DNA of 12,351 bases from GCA-002731945 sp036344135 (GCA_036344135.1 JAYYUG010000019.1:1-12351); one strand, 5' to 3'. Positions 1 to 7,810 are shown, numbered from the stretch's first letter. The notes: generated from the sequence alone by a model not told the origin. Program-made: numbers and translations.

Positions 1-443
1 GCTTCCTCTGATAGATCTAAACCTACGCCAAATAATTTTGGGAAGCGTTTAATTAAAGATATCAGAATACATCCTGAACCTGTGCCTAAATCTAGAATGC
101 TTTTGGCCTGTATTTTATTGATCATAGAAATGGCTGTTTCAACTAAAATCTCTGTTTCAGGCCTGGGATCAAGGACCGAGGAATTTATTTTAAAATCGCT
201 TTCATAAAATTCTTTTTTTCCTTGTATTCTGCTTAAGGGTTCACCATTTTTTCTTCTCAGCAAAACATCTGTGATTTTTTCAAAAATACTCTCGTTAACC
301 TCAAGGTCATATTTAATTAATAAGTCCGTATCAGTTATCTTAAGAATATCTTTAAGGATAGATCTACTTTCTATTTCACTAGAAGAAGGATAATAAATTC
401 TTAACTCCCTTTTTAAAGATTTATGTAATTCATATAATCTCAT
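1..443 (-). CDS. prmC: PrmC (HemK), release factor glutamine methyltransferase, N-terminal part (truncated by window edge)
   Basis: N5-methylates the glutamine of the GGQ motif in class I release factors using S-adenosylmethionine (SAM); cytosolic. The 147 complete codons visible cover the N-terminal helical substrate-binding domain and the start of the Rossmann methyltransferase domain. Seen: the conserved linker with GEPLSRIQG (about residues 67-75), the family block DPRPETE (92-98, the D-P-R-P form is common in Alphaproteobacteria), and SAM motif I LDLGTGSG (117-124). The catalytic NPPY motif and C-terminus lie beyond the left edge. The ATG at 443 is 3 bases after the prfA stop, and the protein begins with a short helical segment as expected. 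It sits directly behind the gene for its own substrate, release factor 1, in what looks like one operon. Family assignment is secure; completeness cannot be judged. Confidence 0.95.
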   Translation of the reverse strand, partial: MRLYELHKSLKRELRIYYPSSSEIESRSILKDILKITDTDLLIKYDLEVNESIFEKITDVLLRRKNGEPLSRIQGKKEFYESDFKINSSVLDPRPETEILVETAISMINKIQAKSILDLGTGSGCILISLIKRFPKLFGVGLDLSEE

Positions 444-446
444 AAC

Positions 447-1523
447 TTATTCTTCTTTTAGAAGATGGCGCGAATTGTCTTCCGAAATTAAAGCCTCTAC
501 TAACCCTCCTAACTCTTGGCCCTCTAATACTGATTCCAATTTGTGCAAAGTTAGATTAATTCTATGATCAGTCACTCTTCCTTGGGGATAATTATATGTC
601 CTAATTCTCTCAGATCTATCACCGGAACCAACCTGAAATCTCCTATCTGCAGCCCTTTCCTCTTGTTGTTTTTCTCTCTCAGATTCATATAATCTGGCCC
701 TCAATATTTTCATAGCTTTGGCTTTATTTTTATGTTGAGATTTTTCATCTTGTTGGCTGACAACTATACCGCTAGGTAAATGTGTTATTCTTACTGCGCT
801 ATCAGTTGTATTCACAGATTGACCGCCAGGTCCGCTCGCTCTAAAAACATCTACCCTAATGTCCTTATCCTCTATGGCTATTTCGACATCCTCTGGTTCT
901 GGTAAAACAGCCACTGTTGCAGCAGAAGTATGGACTCTTCCACTTGATTCTGTCTCTGGTACTCGTTGAACTCTATGAACTCCAGACTCAAATTTCAATT
1001 TTGAGAAAACGTTTTCTCCTGAAATTGAAAAAATTATTTCTTTGTAACCCCCTACATCACCATCGGACAATGTCATAATTTGAGTTTTCCATTTATTAAG
1101 ATCAGCAAATCTTTGATACATACGGAATAAATCACCTGCAAAAATTGCGGCCTCATCCCCTCCAGTTCCTGCTCTGATTTCTAATATAACATCCTTTGAA
1201 TCTGCCTTATCTTTCGGCAGTAAAAGAAGCTTTATATTTTCTTCGACTTTGGAAAGATGATCTGCAAGGTTCTTAAATTCTTCCTCAGCTAGTTCTTTCA
1301 TTTCTTCTTCATTATTTTTGTCTTCTAATAAAATCTCTAAATCAGAAATTTCTTTCGATGTTTTCTTCCATTCACTTATTTCAGCAACTAACGGCTGAAT
1401 TTCAGAATATTCCTTAGAAAATCTAACATATTCATCAGATGTGAGTTCTTCATTTAGTTGTTTTTCCAACTCCTTAGATCTTTTTAGGATGTCTTCAAAT
1501 TTATCTAGAGAAAATAAAGTCAC
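447..1523 (-). CDS. prfA: Peptide chain release factor 1 (RF1)
   Basis: Recognises UAA and UAG in the ribosomal A site and triggers hydrolysis of peptidyl-tRNA. 358 residues, the normal RF1 length. Seen in order: charged coiled-coil N-terminal domain (about 1-105), the start of the PCRF domain with RAGTGGDEAA (117-126), the stop-codon reading tripeptide P-x-T as PET at 189-191 within HRVQRVPETESSGR, and the universal GGQ at 233-235. The PxT tripeptide distinguishes it from RF2 (SPF). The start is GTG at 1523-1521, sharing GTGA with the ispG stop codon, so initiation is probably coupled to ispG termination. Its N-terminus MTLFSLDKFEDI matches where RF1 proteins normally begin. It ends in TAA, 3 bases before prmC, whose product methylates the GGQ glutamine. 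No anomaly in the conserved motifs. Confidence 0.98.
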   Translation of the reverse strand: MTLFSLDKFEDILKRSKELEKQLNEELTSDEYVRFSKEYSEIQPLVAEISEWKKTSKEISDLEILLEDKNNEEEMKELAEEEFKNLADHLSKVEENIKLLLLPKDKADSKDVILEIRAGTGGDEAAIFAGDLFRMYQRFADLNKWKTQIMTLSDGDVGGYKEIIFSISGENVFSKLKFESGVHRVQRVPETESSGRVHTSAATVAVLPEPEDVEIAIEDKDIRVDVFRASGPGGQSVNTTDSAVRITHLPSGIVVSQQDEKSQHKNKAKAMKILRARLYESEREKQQEERAADRRFQVGSGDRSERIRTYNYPQGRVTDHRINLTLHKLESVLEGQELGGLVEALISEDNSRHLLKEE

Positions 1524-2632
1524 GATAAATTTTTCTTAGAATTTTCTTTTTCTTTAATTTTTTCTTCAACGTAACCCACAATAGTATCAATCATATCATC
1601 ATTCTTACACTTCATAAGCTGGTTGCCGTCTATATATAACATTCCACTTTCTTTACCGCCTCCAGTAAAGCCAACTTCTGTCATTAGCGCCTCTCCAGGA
1701 CCATTTACTACGCAACCCATTACAGACAAAGTGACAGATTCCGTTATATGAGATAATTTTTTTTCAAGTTTCTTAACTGTTTCAATTACATCAAACCCTT
1801 GCCGCGCGCATGATGGACAAGAGATAATTGTCACGCCCCTGTGCCTCAGCCCCAAACTCTTTAATATCCCAAACCCAACTTTAATTTCTTCTACGGGATC
1901 TGCCGACAAAGATACCCTTATTGTGTCTCCAATCCCCTGTGCAAGTAATTGGCCAATACCTATTGAAGATTTTATAGTGCCATCAATCATTCCTCCGGCT
2001 TCAGTAATGCCCAGATGAAGAGGTGCTTTAGTCTTTAGTGCTAGTTTTTTATAAGCTTCAACTGTCAATAAAACGCTCGAAGCTTTTACAGATATTTTAT
2101 AGTTATTAAAATCCAGATCTTTTAATATATTTTCATGCATTAAAGCGCTCTCAACCATTGCTTCTGGGCTTGGACTCTTATATTTCTCAAGTATCTTTTT
2201 TTCAAGGGACCCTGCATTCACCCCAATTCGGATTGAGCAATCATTGTCTCTTGCTGCCTTCACAACTTCAAGAATCCTTTCGCGAGAACCTATATTGCCT
2301 GGGTTAAATCTAAGGCACGAAGCCCCCGACTCTGCTGCCTCAATAGCCCTTTTGTAATGAAAGTGTATATCTGCAATTATTGGCACCTTAGTTTCCGCTA
2401 TAATATTTTTTAGAGCAAAAGATGATTCTTGGTCAGGGCAAGAAATCCTAACAAAATCTGCTCCAGCATTTTCGAGATTTTTAACCTGATTAATTGTAGC
2501 TTCTACGTCCGCAGTATTGGTATTTGTCATTGATTGAACAGTTATAGGGGAATCTCCACCCACAGGTATGTTTCCAACCATTATCTTATTACTTTTTCTT
2601 CTTTTAATTTCTTGCCAATAAGAATTTTTCAT
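1520..2632 (-). CDS. ispG: 4-hydroxy-3-methylbut-2-enyl diphosphate synthase IspG (GcpE)
   Basis: Iron-sulphur enzyme of the MEP (non-mevalonate) isoprenoid pathway; converts methylerythritol cyclodiphosphate to HMBPP. I place the start at ATG 2632 (370 residues) rather than an in-frame TTG at 2638: AAGG at 2640-2643 lies 7 bases before the ATG, far too close to the TTG. Seen: TIM-barrel N-terminal part beginning with IMVGNIPVGG and QSMTNT, FNPGNIG (about 109-115), HLGITEAG (206-213), then the C-terminal [4Fe-4S] domain with cysteines 272 and 275 (CPSC), Cys307 and Glu314 in GCVVNGPGEA. These are the three cluster cysteines and the glutamate ligand of the family. It lies 17 bases after ptsP and overlaps prfA by 4 bases. 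In many alphaproteobacteria I recall hisS between ispG and prfA; it is absent here. Confidence 0.96.
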   Translation of the reverse strand: MKNSYWQEIKRRKSNKIMVGNIPVGGDSPITVQSMTNTNTADVEATINQVKNLENAGADFVRISCPDQESSFALKNIIAETKVPIIADIHFHYKRAIEAAESGASCLRFNPGNIGSRERILEVVKAARDNDCSIRIGVNAGSLEKKILEKYKSPSPEAMVESALMHENILKDLDFNNYKISVKASSVLLTVEAYKKLALKTKAPLHLGITEAGGMIDGTIKSSIGIGQLLAQGIGDTIRVSLSADPVEEIKVGFGILKSLGLRHRGVTIISCPSCARQGFDVIETVKKLEKKLSHITESVTLSVMGCVVNGPGEALMTEVGFTGGGKESGMLYIDGNQLMKCKNDDMIDTIVGYVEEKIKEKENSKKNLS

Positions 2633-2639
2633 AATCAAA

Positions 2640-2643
2640 CCTT
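2640..2643 (-). promoter_or_regulatory. Shine-Dalgarno sequence of ispG (decides start)
   Basis: AAGG read on the minus strand, 7 bases before ATG 2632. It lies in the 17-base gap between the ptsP stop (2650-2652) and ispG. The spacing supports the ATG and not the TTG two codons upstream. Confidence 0.6.
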
Positions 2644-2649
2644 AAAAAG

Positions 2650-4425
2650 TCACGCATCAAGTATATTTTCTAAAATAATATTATTTTGTTCAGCATAGAG
2701 CAAAAGATTGTTCTCAATAGTTAATAGATCTGTTTTTAATTGAGAATTCATAAATTTTTCTAAATCTCCGAGATGTAAGGACCGAACTATTTTCTTAATT
2801 GGCCCAATGTCGGCTGGTGTTAAGGAAAAAGACCTAAATCCCAACCCAAGTAATGCCAAAACATAAGAAAATTTACCAGATATATCGCCACAAATATGTA
2901 TAGGTACTCTGTACTCATTACATTTATCTACGGCTTGTTTAAGAAACCTCAAAGCGCTCGGTTTTAAAATACTATACCTATCAACTATTGCGGAATTACC
3001 TCTATCTGCCGCAAAGAGGAATTGCATTAAATCATTGGACCCCACAGATATAAAATCAACCTCGGGAAGGAGGATATCAAATTGCCATATTAATGATGGA
3101 ATTTCTAACATACTGCCAATGCTAATTTTTTTAGGTAACAATTTATTAAACTTTTTCATTCTTGAGATTTCTTTGGATAGCAATTTTTTTGCCTGCATCA
3201 ATTCGTCAAACTCAGCTATCATAGGAAACATTACGCTTAATTCATTATTTTCTGAGGCATGAATTAAAGCACGTAATTGAAGTCTGAGTAAGCCTGGCCT
3301 GTCTAATGCTACACGGATTGCCCTCCAACCCAAAGCTGGGTTTTCTTCTTTAGGGGCAGTCATATAAGGTAGTATTTTATCCCCTCCAATATCTAGAGTT
3401 CTGAATATAACTTTTTTTCCTTTAGCGGCATCTAAAACCGAACGATAAAAAATTTTCTGTTCTTCCATCTTAGGAAGTGTTTCTGAAATTAAAAATTGTA
3501 ATTCCGTTCTGAATAAGCCTATACCGTCTGCTCCGGACTCTTCCAGCTGGTTTAACTCCATAACTAAACCCGCATTCATATTAAGTTCTATCCGTTTTCC
3601 ATCAAGTGTAATACCTTTTTTATCCTTAATACTTTTGTATTCAGTCTTAAGAGCTTGGCTCATTTTCATTCTTATTGAATAAATATTTTGAATATCCTCA
3701 GTAGGTCTAATAAATATTTCTCCCTTCTCACCATCAATTATAACTGTTTCATTTTGTTTAACGCTCATTTCTTTCAAGAATTTTGTTCTTCCCATAAGAG
3801 GGATATTCAATGCTCGAGCTACAATTGTTGTGTGTGAGCTCCTGGAGCCCTCCTCAAGGATTAATCCCTTTAACTTGCTCTTGGGATAATTTAACAATTC
3901 TGTAGGGCCAAGATTTCTTGCTAATAAAATTGTGTCTTTCGGAAGTTCTGTAAGAGAAGAAGACAAAGCAGTTCCAGTTAAATGTCTTTCCAATCTATTA
4001 GACAGATCCTTTAAGTCATAAAGCCTTTCAGACAAATAAATATCATCAAATTTATTAAACTTTTCGTTCATTGATGCCTGAACACTTTCTACCGCAGCTT
4101 CAGCTGTCAAACCCTGCAAAACAGCCTTATTTAATTTTCTGACCCAGCCCTCATCAAGACTTAACATCTTATATGCTTCCAAAACATCCTTGTAATCACT
4201 TGCACCAGAAAAGTCTGAACTTCTTAGCATTTTATCAATATCTTTTCTAAGCTCGGTTAATGCTTTTTCTAGTCTTTGAAGTTCTTTAGAAGAATTCTTA
4301 GATTTAAATTTTAGTATCTCAACTCTTGGTTCATGAAAAATTATATGACCAATAGCTAAACCCGGTGCAAAAACAGCTCCTTTAAGGTTGACTGGCATTA
4401 ACGTTTCATCAATAATTTTTTGCAT
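2650..4425 (-). CDS. ptsP: Phosphoenolpyruvate-protein phosphotransferase, PtsP-type enzyme I lacking the GAF domain
   Basis: First enzyme of a phosphotransferase relay: takes phosphate from PEP onto a histidine and passes it to HPr or NPr. 591 residues. Seen: N-terminal HPr-binding helical domain (about 15-150), phosphohistidine loop EEGSRSSHTTIVARA with His198, GADGIGLFRTE (298-308), FRTLDIGGDK (341-350), NPALGWRAIR (362-371), EIPSLIW and VGSNDLMQF (461-469), and the catalytic cysteine Cys512 in HICGD. All active-site blocks of enzyme I are intact. Placement next to lysC and the DVLEAYKML block (80-88) match alphaproteobacterial PtsP (enzyme I Ntr), but those usually carry about 150-170 extra N-terminal residues forming a GAF sensor domain. 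Here the frame starts at MQKIIDETLM, and only 26 bases separate it from lysC, so no GAF remnant remains. ATG 4425 is preceded by AAGGA 10 bases upstream. HPr and EIIA partners are not in the window. Confidence 0.92.
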   Translation of the reverse strand: MQKIIDETLMPVNLKGAVFAPGLAIGHIIFHEPRVEILKFKSKNSSKELQRLEKALTELRKDIDKMLRSSDFSGASDYKDVLEAYKMLSLDEGWVRKLNKAVLQGLTAEAAVESVQASMNEKFNKFDDIYLSERLYDLKDLSNRLERHLTGTALSSSLTELPKDTILLARNLGPTELLNYPKSKLKGLILEEGSRSSHTTIVARALNIPLMGRTKFLKEMSVKQNETVIIDGEKGEIFIRPTEDIQNIYSIRMKMSQALKTEYKSIKDKKGITLDGKRIELNMNAGLVMELNQLEESGADGIGLFRTELQFLISETLPKMEEQKIFYRSVLDAAKGKKVIFRTLDIGGDKILPYMTAPKEENPALGWRAIRVALDRPGLLRLQLRALIHASENNELSVMFPMIAEFDELMQAKKLLSKEISRMKKFNKLLPKKISIGSMLEIPSLIWQFDILLPEVDFISVGSNDLMQFLFAADRGNSAIVDRYSILKPSALRFLKQAVDKCNEYRVPIHICGDISGKFSYVLALLGLGFRSFSLTPADIGPIKKIVRSLHLGDLEKFMNSQLKTDLLTIENNLLLYAEQNNIILENILDA

Positions 4426-4451
4426 TTAGATTACTATCCTTGTTAAAAGAA

Positions 4452-5681
4452 TTACCTATCTAGTTCAAAAAATTTGTGTAGCATTTTTGTAGCTTTCTCT
4501 GCATCTTTTTCATTAATAAGTACAGAAATCTTAATTTCTGAGGTCGAAATAACATTGATATTTATTCCATTATCCGACAAAACATTAAACATCCCACTCG
4601 CTACACCAGCATTACTCCTCATACCAACTCCAACAACAGAAATTTTGGCAATTCTACTATCGATTATGACTCTTTCATAAGGAACAGAATCCTTAATTTC
4701 AGACATAATCTTTTCCGATTTATCTACGTCATCCCTTGGCACGGTAAAAGTAATATCAGTAGTGTTTCCACCTTCAGAAATATTTTGAACAATCATATCC
4801 ACATTAATATTAGAATCAGCAAGTGACATGAAAATTTCTGCTGCAACACCGGGTTTATCTCTGACGCCAACTAGAGTGATTTTTGCATCTTTCAAACTTG
4901 ACGTGATTCCTGTTACGACTCTTTTGTCCATGATTTTGTCTTCATCGCATACTAGAGTACCTGCTTTAAAATTTTCTTTAGCGTCAAAACTTGAGAGGAC
5001 TCTCAGCAAAACTTTGTTATTCATTGCTGTCTCCACAGAACGAGTTTGTAAGACCTCAGCTCCTAATGAAGCCATTTCTAGCATCTCCTCATATGATACT
5101 TTATCAAGACGTTTAGCATTAGAAATCTTATTAGGGTCAGAAGTATAAACACCATCAACATCGGTATAAATATCACAATAATCCGCTTCTATGGCAGAAG
5201 CGATTGCGACAGCAGATGTATCAGAGCCTCCTCTTCCAAGAGTTGTTATCCTCCCTTCATTGCTTACACCTTGAAATCCAGGAATGACACATACTAAACC
5301 TTTCTGTAATGAGTTTATTATAGTTTCCGATCTGATAGCTTCAATCCTTGATGATTTATGATTGGTATTTGTTACTATTGGTATTTGCCAAGCCATATAA
5401 GATCTCGCATTTATATCCATGTTGTTTAAGGCTGCAGATAATAGGCCAACACTTACTTGTTCTCCAGACGATACTACAGTGTCATATTCCTCGGGAGACA
5501 AGGAATCTGAAATTCCTCTAGCAAGATTTACTAAACGATCAGTTTCTCCAGCCATTGCAGAAAGCACTACTACTACTTCATTTCCTTGCACAACTTCATT
5601 TCTAACAATATTAGCCACCTCATTGATTCTCTCAACACTGCCTACCGAAGTACCGCCAAATTTCATTACTAGCCGCAACAT
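4452..5681 (-). CDS. lysC: Aspartate kinase
   Basis: Phosphorylates L-aspartate, the first committed step toward lysine, threonine, methionine and diaminopimelate. I start it at ATG 5681 (409 residues, MLRLVMKFGG...), with GGAG at 5688-5691 six bases upstream; a longer frame from TTG 5693 would overlap that ribosome site. Seen: amino-acid kinase domain with KFGGTSV (7-13), LSAMAGETD (40-48), TTLGRGGSDTSA (146-157) and DIYTDVDGVYTSDP (170-183), followed by two C-terminal ACT domains (about 268-338 and 345-405). The second includes ISTSEIKISVLI, the part that binds the feedback amino acid in this family. It is therefore probably inhibited by lysine and/or threonine (inference). It is the first gene of the leftward run lysC-ptsP-ispG-prfA-prmC and divergent from ubiG. 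Confidence 0.97.
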   Translation of the reverse strand: MLRLVMKFGGTSVGSVERINEVANIVRNEVVQGNEVVVVLSAMAGETDRLVNLARGISDSLSPEEYDTVVSSGEQVSVGLLSAALNNMDINARSYMAWQIPIVTNTNHKSSRIEAIRSETIINSLQKGLVCVIPGFQGVSNEGRITTLGRGGSDTSAVAIASAIEADYCDIYTDVDGVYTSDPNKISNAKRLDKVSYEEMLEMASLGAEVLQTRSVETAMNNKVLLRVLSSFDAKENFKAGTLVCDEDKIMDKRVVTGITSSLKDAKITLVGVRDKPGVAAEIFMSLADSNINVDMIVQNISEGGNTTDITFTVPRDDVDKSEKIMSEIKDSVPYERVIIDSRIAKISVVGVGMRSNAGVASGMFNVLSDNGININVISTSEIKISVLINEKDAEKATKMLHKFFELDR

Positions 5682-5687
5682 TTCATT

Positions 5688-5691
5688 CTCC
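5688..5691 (-). promoter_or_regulatory. Shine-Dalgarno sequence of lysC (decides start)
   Basis: GGAG on the minus strand, 6 bases before ATG 5681. It overlaps the competing TTG start at 5693, so that TTG cannot use it. The resulting N-terminus MLRLVMKFGGTS is the usual one for alphaproteobacterial LysC. Confidence 0.7.
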
Positions 5692-5711
5692 AAATATCCA
5701 AAAACCCTTAG

Positions 5712-5739
5712 AAAATATGATAATCATAAAACTCGTAAA
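5712..5739 (-). promoter_or_regulatory. Candidate lysC operon promoter with overlapping dyad
   Basis: Read on the minus strand, TTTACG (5739-5734) and TATTTT (5717-5712) are separated by 16 bases, each matching sigma70 consensus at 4 of 6 positions. A 13-base perfect dyad, TATGAT-A-ATCATA, occupies 5716-5728 between and overlapping these boxes. This is the only non-coding space upstream of the five-gene operon, so a promoter is expected within 5682-5817, but in such AT-rich DNA the exact boxes are uncertain. Confidence 0.3.
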
Positions 5740-5748
5740 ATTTTCTTA

Positions 5749-5777
5749 TTGGGGTAAGGCTATAGATAGTGTATAGA
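5749..5777 (+). promoter_or_regulatory. Candidate ubiG promoter
   Basis: TTGGGG (5749-5754), 17 bases, TATAGA (5772-5777) on the plus strand; a second copy of TATAGA is at 5761-5766. The -10-like box has 4 of 6 consensus positions and the -35-like box only its TTG. The leader before ATG 5818 would be about 34 bases and is purine-rich (repeated AGTAGA) without a clear Shine-Dalgarno sequence. Tentative. Confidence 0.3.
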
Positions 5778-5817
5778 AATTTAACGTGCAAGTAGAAGTA
5801 GAAAAAGAAATTGTAAA

Positions 5818-6570
5818 ATGAGCTCAACCGTCGACCCTTCAGAAATCGAATTTTTCTCCAAAATGGCTGAAGAATGGTGGAATCCTGAGGGAAAATTCAA
5901 ACCGATTCATAAATGGAACCCTTCTAGAATTGAATATATTAAGGAAAAAATAATTGATCATTATGATCTTAATGCAAGCTCTTCAAAGCCATTTGAAAAT
6001 TTAATTTTGTTAGATGTTGGTTGTGGTGGTGGTTTATTGTCAGAACCGATGGCTAAGTTTGGTGCAAAGGTCACCGGCATAGATGCTGCTGAAAAGAATA
6101 TAAAAATTGCTTCTGCGCATGCAATGGCAAGTGGTTTGGGAATTAATTATAAACATTCCACAGCAGAACAACTTTTAAAAGAATTACGAATGGAAAATGA
6201 TATTGGTTTTGATGTAATTCTAAATATGGAGGTTATTGAGCATGTATCCGATCTCAATTTATTTATTGAGTCCTGTTCTATGCTTTTAAAAAAGGATGGG
6301 ATGATGATATTTTCTACGTTAAATAGAACAGCAGTTTCTTATTGTCTCGCTATCGTTGGTGCTGAATATATACTCGGATGGTTACCAAAGGGGACTCATG
6401 ATTGGAAAAAATTTGTGACACCATCAGAATTAAAAATTTCTTTTAGGTCAAACAATCTTAAGATAGAGGAACTTCACGGAATGAAATATAATCCAATATT
6501 TGATAGTTGGTCACTATCTGAAGACACAAATGTTAATTACATTGGAAAGGCGTTAAAGATTAATTTTTAG
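5818..6570 (+). CDS. ubiG: UbiG, ubiquinone biosynthesis O-methyltransferase
   Basis: Performs the two SAM-dependent O-methylations of the ubiquinone ring (polyprenyl-dihydroxybenzoate / demethylubiquinol), on the membrane surface. 250 residues, normal length. Seen: the UbiG-specific N-terminus STVDPSEIEFFSKMAEEWW followed by GKFKPIHKWNPSR, SAM motif I LLDVGCGGGLLS (64-75), an acidic SAM-ribose residue in GIDA (87-90), NMEVIEHV (136-143), FSTLNRT (165-171), and the family segment LPKGTHDWKKFV (189-200). It is divergent from lysC across a 136-base gap. Its last 11 bases, including the TAG stop, overlap the end of the DUF1178 gene on the other strand, so no separate terminator fits between them. 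It implies aerobic or facultative respiration with ubiquinone. Confidence 0.95.
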   Translation: MSSTVDPSEIEFFSKMAEEWWNPEGKFKPIHKWNPSRIEYIKEKIIDHYDLNASSSKPFENLILLDVGCGGGLLSEPMAKFGAKVTGIDAAEKNIKIASAHAMASGLGINYKHSTAEQLLKELRMENDIGFDVILNMEVIEHVSDLNLFIESCSMLLKKDGMMIFSTLNRTAVSYCLAIVGAEYILGWLPKGTHDWKKFVTPSELKISFRSNNLKIEELHGMKYNPIFDSWSLSEDTNVNYIGKALKINF

Positions 6571-6976
6571 TTTTTTTATTGATTCCAGGAATAGGGTGAA
6601 TATCAATTCCTTCTTCTATTAATTCTTTAGCTTCTTCAATAGAGGATTCTCCATAAATATCTTTTGATTCTTTTTCCTCGTAATGCATAGCGCGCGCCTC
6701 TTCAGGAAATTTTTCTCCAACATATTCATAGTTTTTTTCTACATGCTTTCGGACTTTATTCATCATTACTTCAATTTTTTTAACATCATTATTAGCATTA
6801 GATTTATTACCTTTTTTTCCAATATTTGGAGACATAATATTTTTTTTAATTTCCCTAGAATCACATAATGGACACAAAACAAGAGAATCTTGGACCTGTT
6901 CTTCATAGGCTTTGGAACCAGAAAACCAAGCCTCAAAGTTATGACCTTCAGAGCATCTCAAACTATATTTGATCAT
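6560..6976 (-). CDS. DUF1178 family protein (small zinc-ribbon-like protein of unknown function)
   Basis: 138 residues. The N-terminus MIKYSLRCSEGHNFEAWF, with Cys8, His12 and a CPLC pair (Cys35, Cys38), resembles a small metal-binding ribbon. The middle (about 45-75) is low-complexity and lysine/asparagine-rich. The C-terminal block YEYVGEKFPEEARAMHY, then IYGESSIEEAKELIEEGI and HPIPG, is the signature of alphaproteobacterial DUF1178 proteins. No biochemical function is established to my knowledge. Its ATG overlaps the stop of the preceding amidase gene in ATGA (6973-6976), so the two are translationally coupled. The grxC-amidase-DUF1178 order is one I recall from many alphaproteobacteria. 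Its 3' end overlaps ubiG tail to tail by 11 bases. Family assignment is confident; the role is unknown, though context suggests thiol or redox housekeeping (inference). Confidence 0.9.
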   Translation of the reverse strand: MIKYSLRCSEGHNFEAWFSGSKAYEEQVQDSLVLCPLCDSREIKKNIMSPNIGKKGNKSNANNDVKKIEVMMNKVRKHVEKNYEYVGEKFPEEARAMHYEEKESKDIYGESSIEEAKELIEEGIDIHPIPGINKKTKN

Positions 6977-7803
6977 GATTCCTCGTTTGTAATAGAATAT
7001 TTACTATCTTTATGTATTGAAGGAATCTTTATACGAGCTTGCTTGACTTCGTCAAGATTTATATCAAAATTAATAAATCCAACACCTTCTTCTTTTTGTG
7101 CGATAATTTCCCCCCATGGGTTGATTACTAAGGAGTGCCCATATGTTTCTCTTCCGTTTTCGTGTTTTCCATATTGAGCAGGAGCTACAATATAAGAACC
7201 TGTTTCTATTGCTCTTGAGCAAAGTAAATTGTGCCAGTGAACCTTACCCGTTTCAAATGTGAAAGCAGAAGGAACAAAAATTATTTCAGCACCAGATTGA
7301 GCCAAATCCCTATAGAGATATGGGAATCTTAGATCGTAACATATTGAAAAACCAACATTACCAAACGGAGTTACGCCTACTATTGCCTCCTTTCCACTTT
7401 CATAAGTCTTACTTTCCCTATATTTTTCTCCGCTAGGAAGGTCTACATCAAAAAGATGTATCTTATTGTATCGATATTTTATAACTCCAGTATTATCTAT
7501 CAGAAGGGATCTGTTAGAAACCTTGCCGTTCTGATTCAGAACAACCCAGGACCCCAATAATAGCCAAATATTTCTTTTTTTAGTAACTTCTTTAATTTGC
7601 TCTAGATATTCATCATCATCTTCTAGAGTAATTTTTTTGAAGAGTTCATTATTTCTAAGCTCCATAATATTGGTTGTTTCTGGAGTCGATATAAATTCTG
7701 CACCTGACTCCGAAGCCTGAAATATTTGATCCTTTAAAATGCTGCACGATTCCTCTGGATTCGTACCTGTATTTAATTGGATTAGAGAAAATTTAGATTT
7801 CAC
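6973..7803 (-). CDS. Carbon-nitrogen hydrolase, Nit1-like (probable deaminated glutathione amidase)
   Basis: Nitrilase-superfamily amidase. 276 residues with the Glu-Lys-Cys triad: Glu42 in STPETTN, Lys114 in RYNKIHLFD, and Cys155 in FSICYDLRFP. The HLFDVDLP segment, HWHNLLCSRAIETGSYIVAPAQYG (about 189-212, quoted here only as HWHNLL...AIETG) and GHSLVINPWGE resemble Nit1/YbeM-type enzymes. These hydrolyse deaminated glutathione, a side product of transaminases. Substrate is inferred: it lies 7 bases behind grxC, a glutathione-dependent gene, which fits. The start is GTG 7803, with AGGA overlapping the end of grxC about 10 bases upstream; there is no in-frame ATG before residue 47, which would remove the catalytic Glu42. 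It overlaps DUF1178 by 4 bases. An omega-amidase (Nit2-like) specificity is the main alternative. Confidence 0.87.
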   Translation of the reverse strand: MKSKFSLIQLNTGTNPEESCSILKDQIFQASESGAEFISTPETTNIMELRNNELFKKITLEDDDEYLEQIKEVTKKRNIWLLLGSWVVLNQNGKVSNRSLLIDNTGVIKYRYNKIHLFDVDLPSGEKYRESKTYESGKEAIVGVTPFGNVGFSICYDLRFPYLYRDLAQSGAEIIFVPSAFTFETGKVHWHNLLCSRAIETGSYIVAPAQYGKHENGRETYGHSLVINPWGEIIAQKEEGVGFINFDINLDEVKQARIKIPSIHKDSKYSITNEES

Positions 7804-7810
7804 AAAAATA

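Noticed and set aside
2632..2638. TTG start for ispG at 2638
   Set aside because: AAGG is only one base from it but 7 bases from ATG 2632.
5679..5693. TTG start for lysC at 5693
   Set aside because: The ribosome site GGAG falls on top of this TTG, whereas it is 6 bases from ATG 5681, which also yields the usual N-terminus.
4474..5757. Open frames on the plus strand opposite lysC (4474-4680, 4828-5148, 5419-5757)
   Set aside because: They lie antisense to an aspartate kinase with every motif intact, show Ser/Thr/Leu-rich shadow composition, and match no family I recognise.
5682..5817. Lysine riboswitch in the lysC leader
   Set aside because: The leader is at most about 136 bases, shorter than a typical L-box aptamer of about 175 nt, and I see none of its paired elements; Alphaproteobacteria are not known for it.
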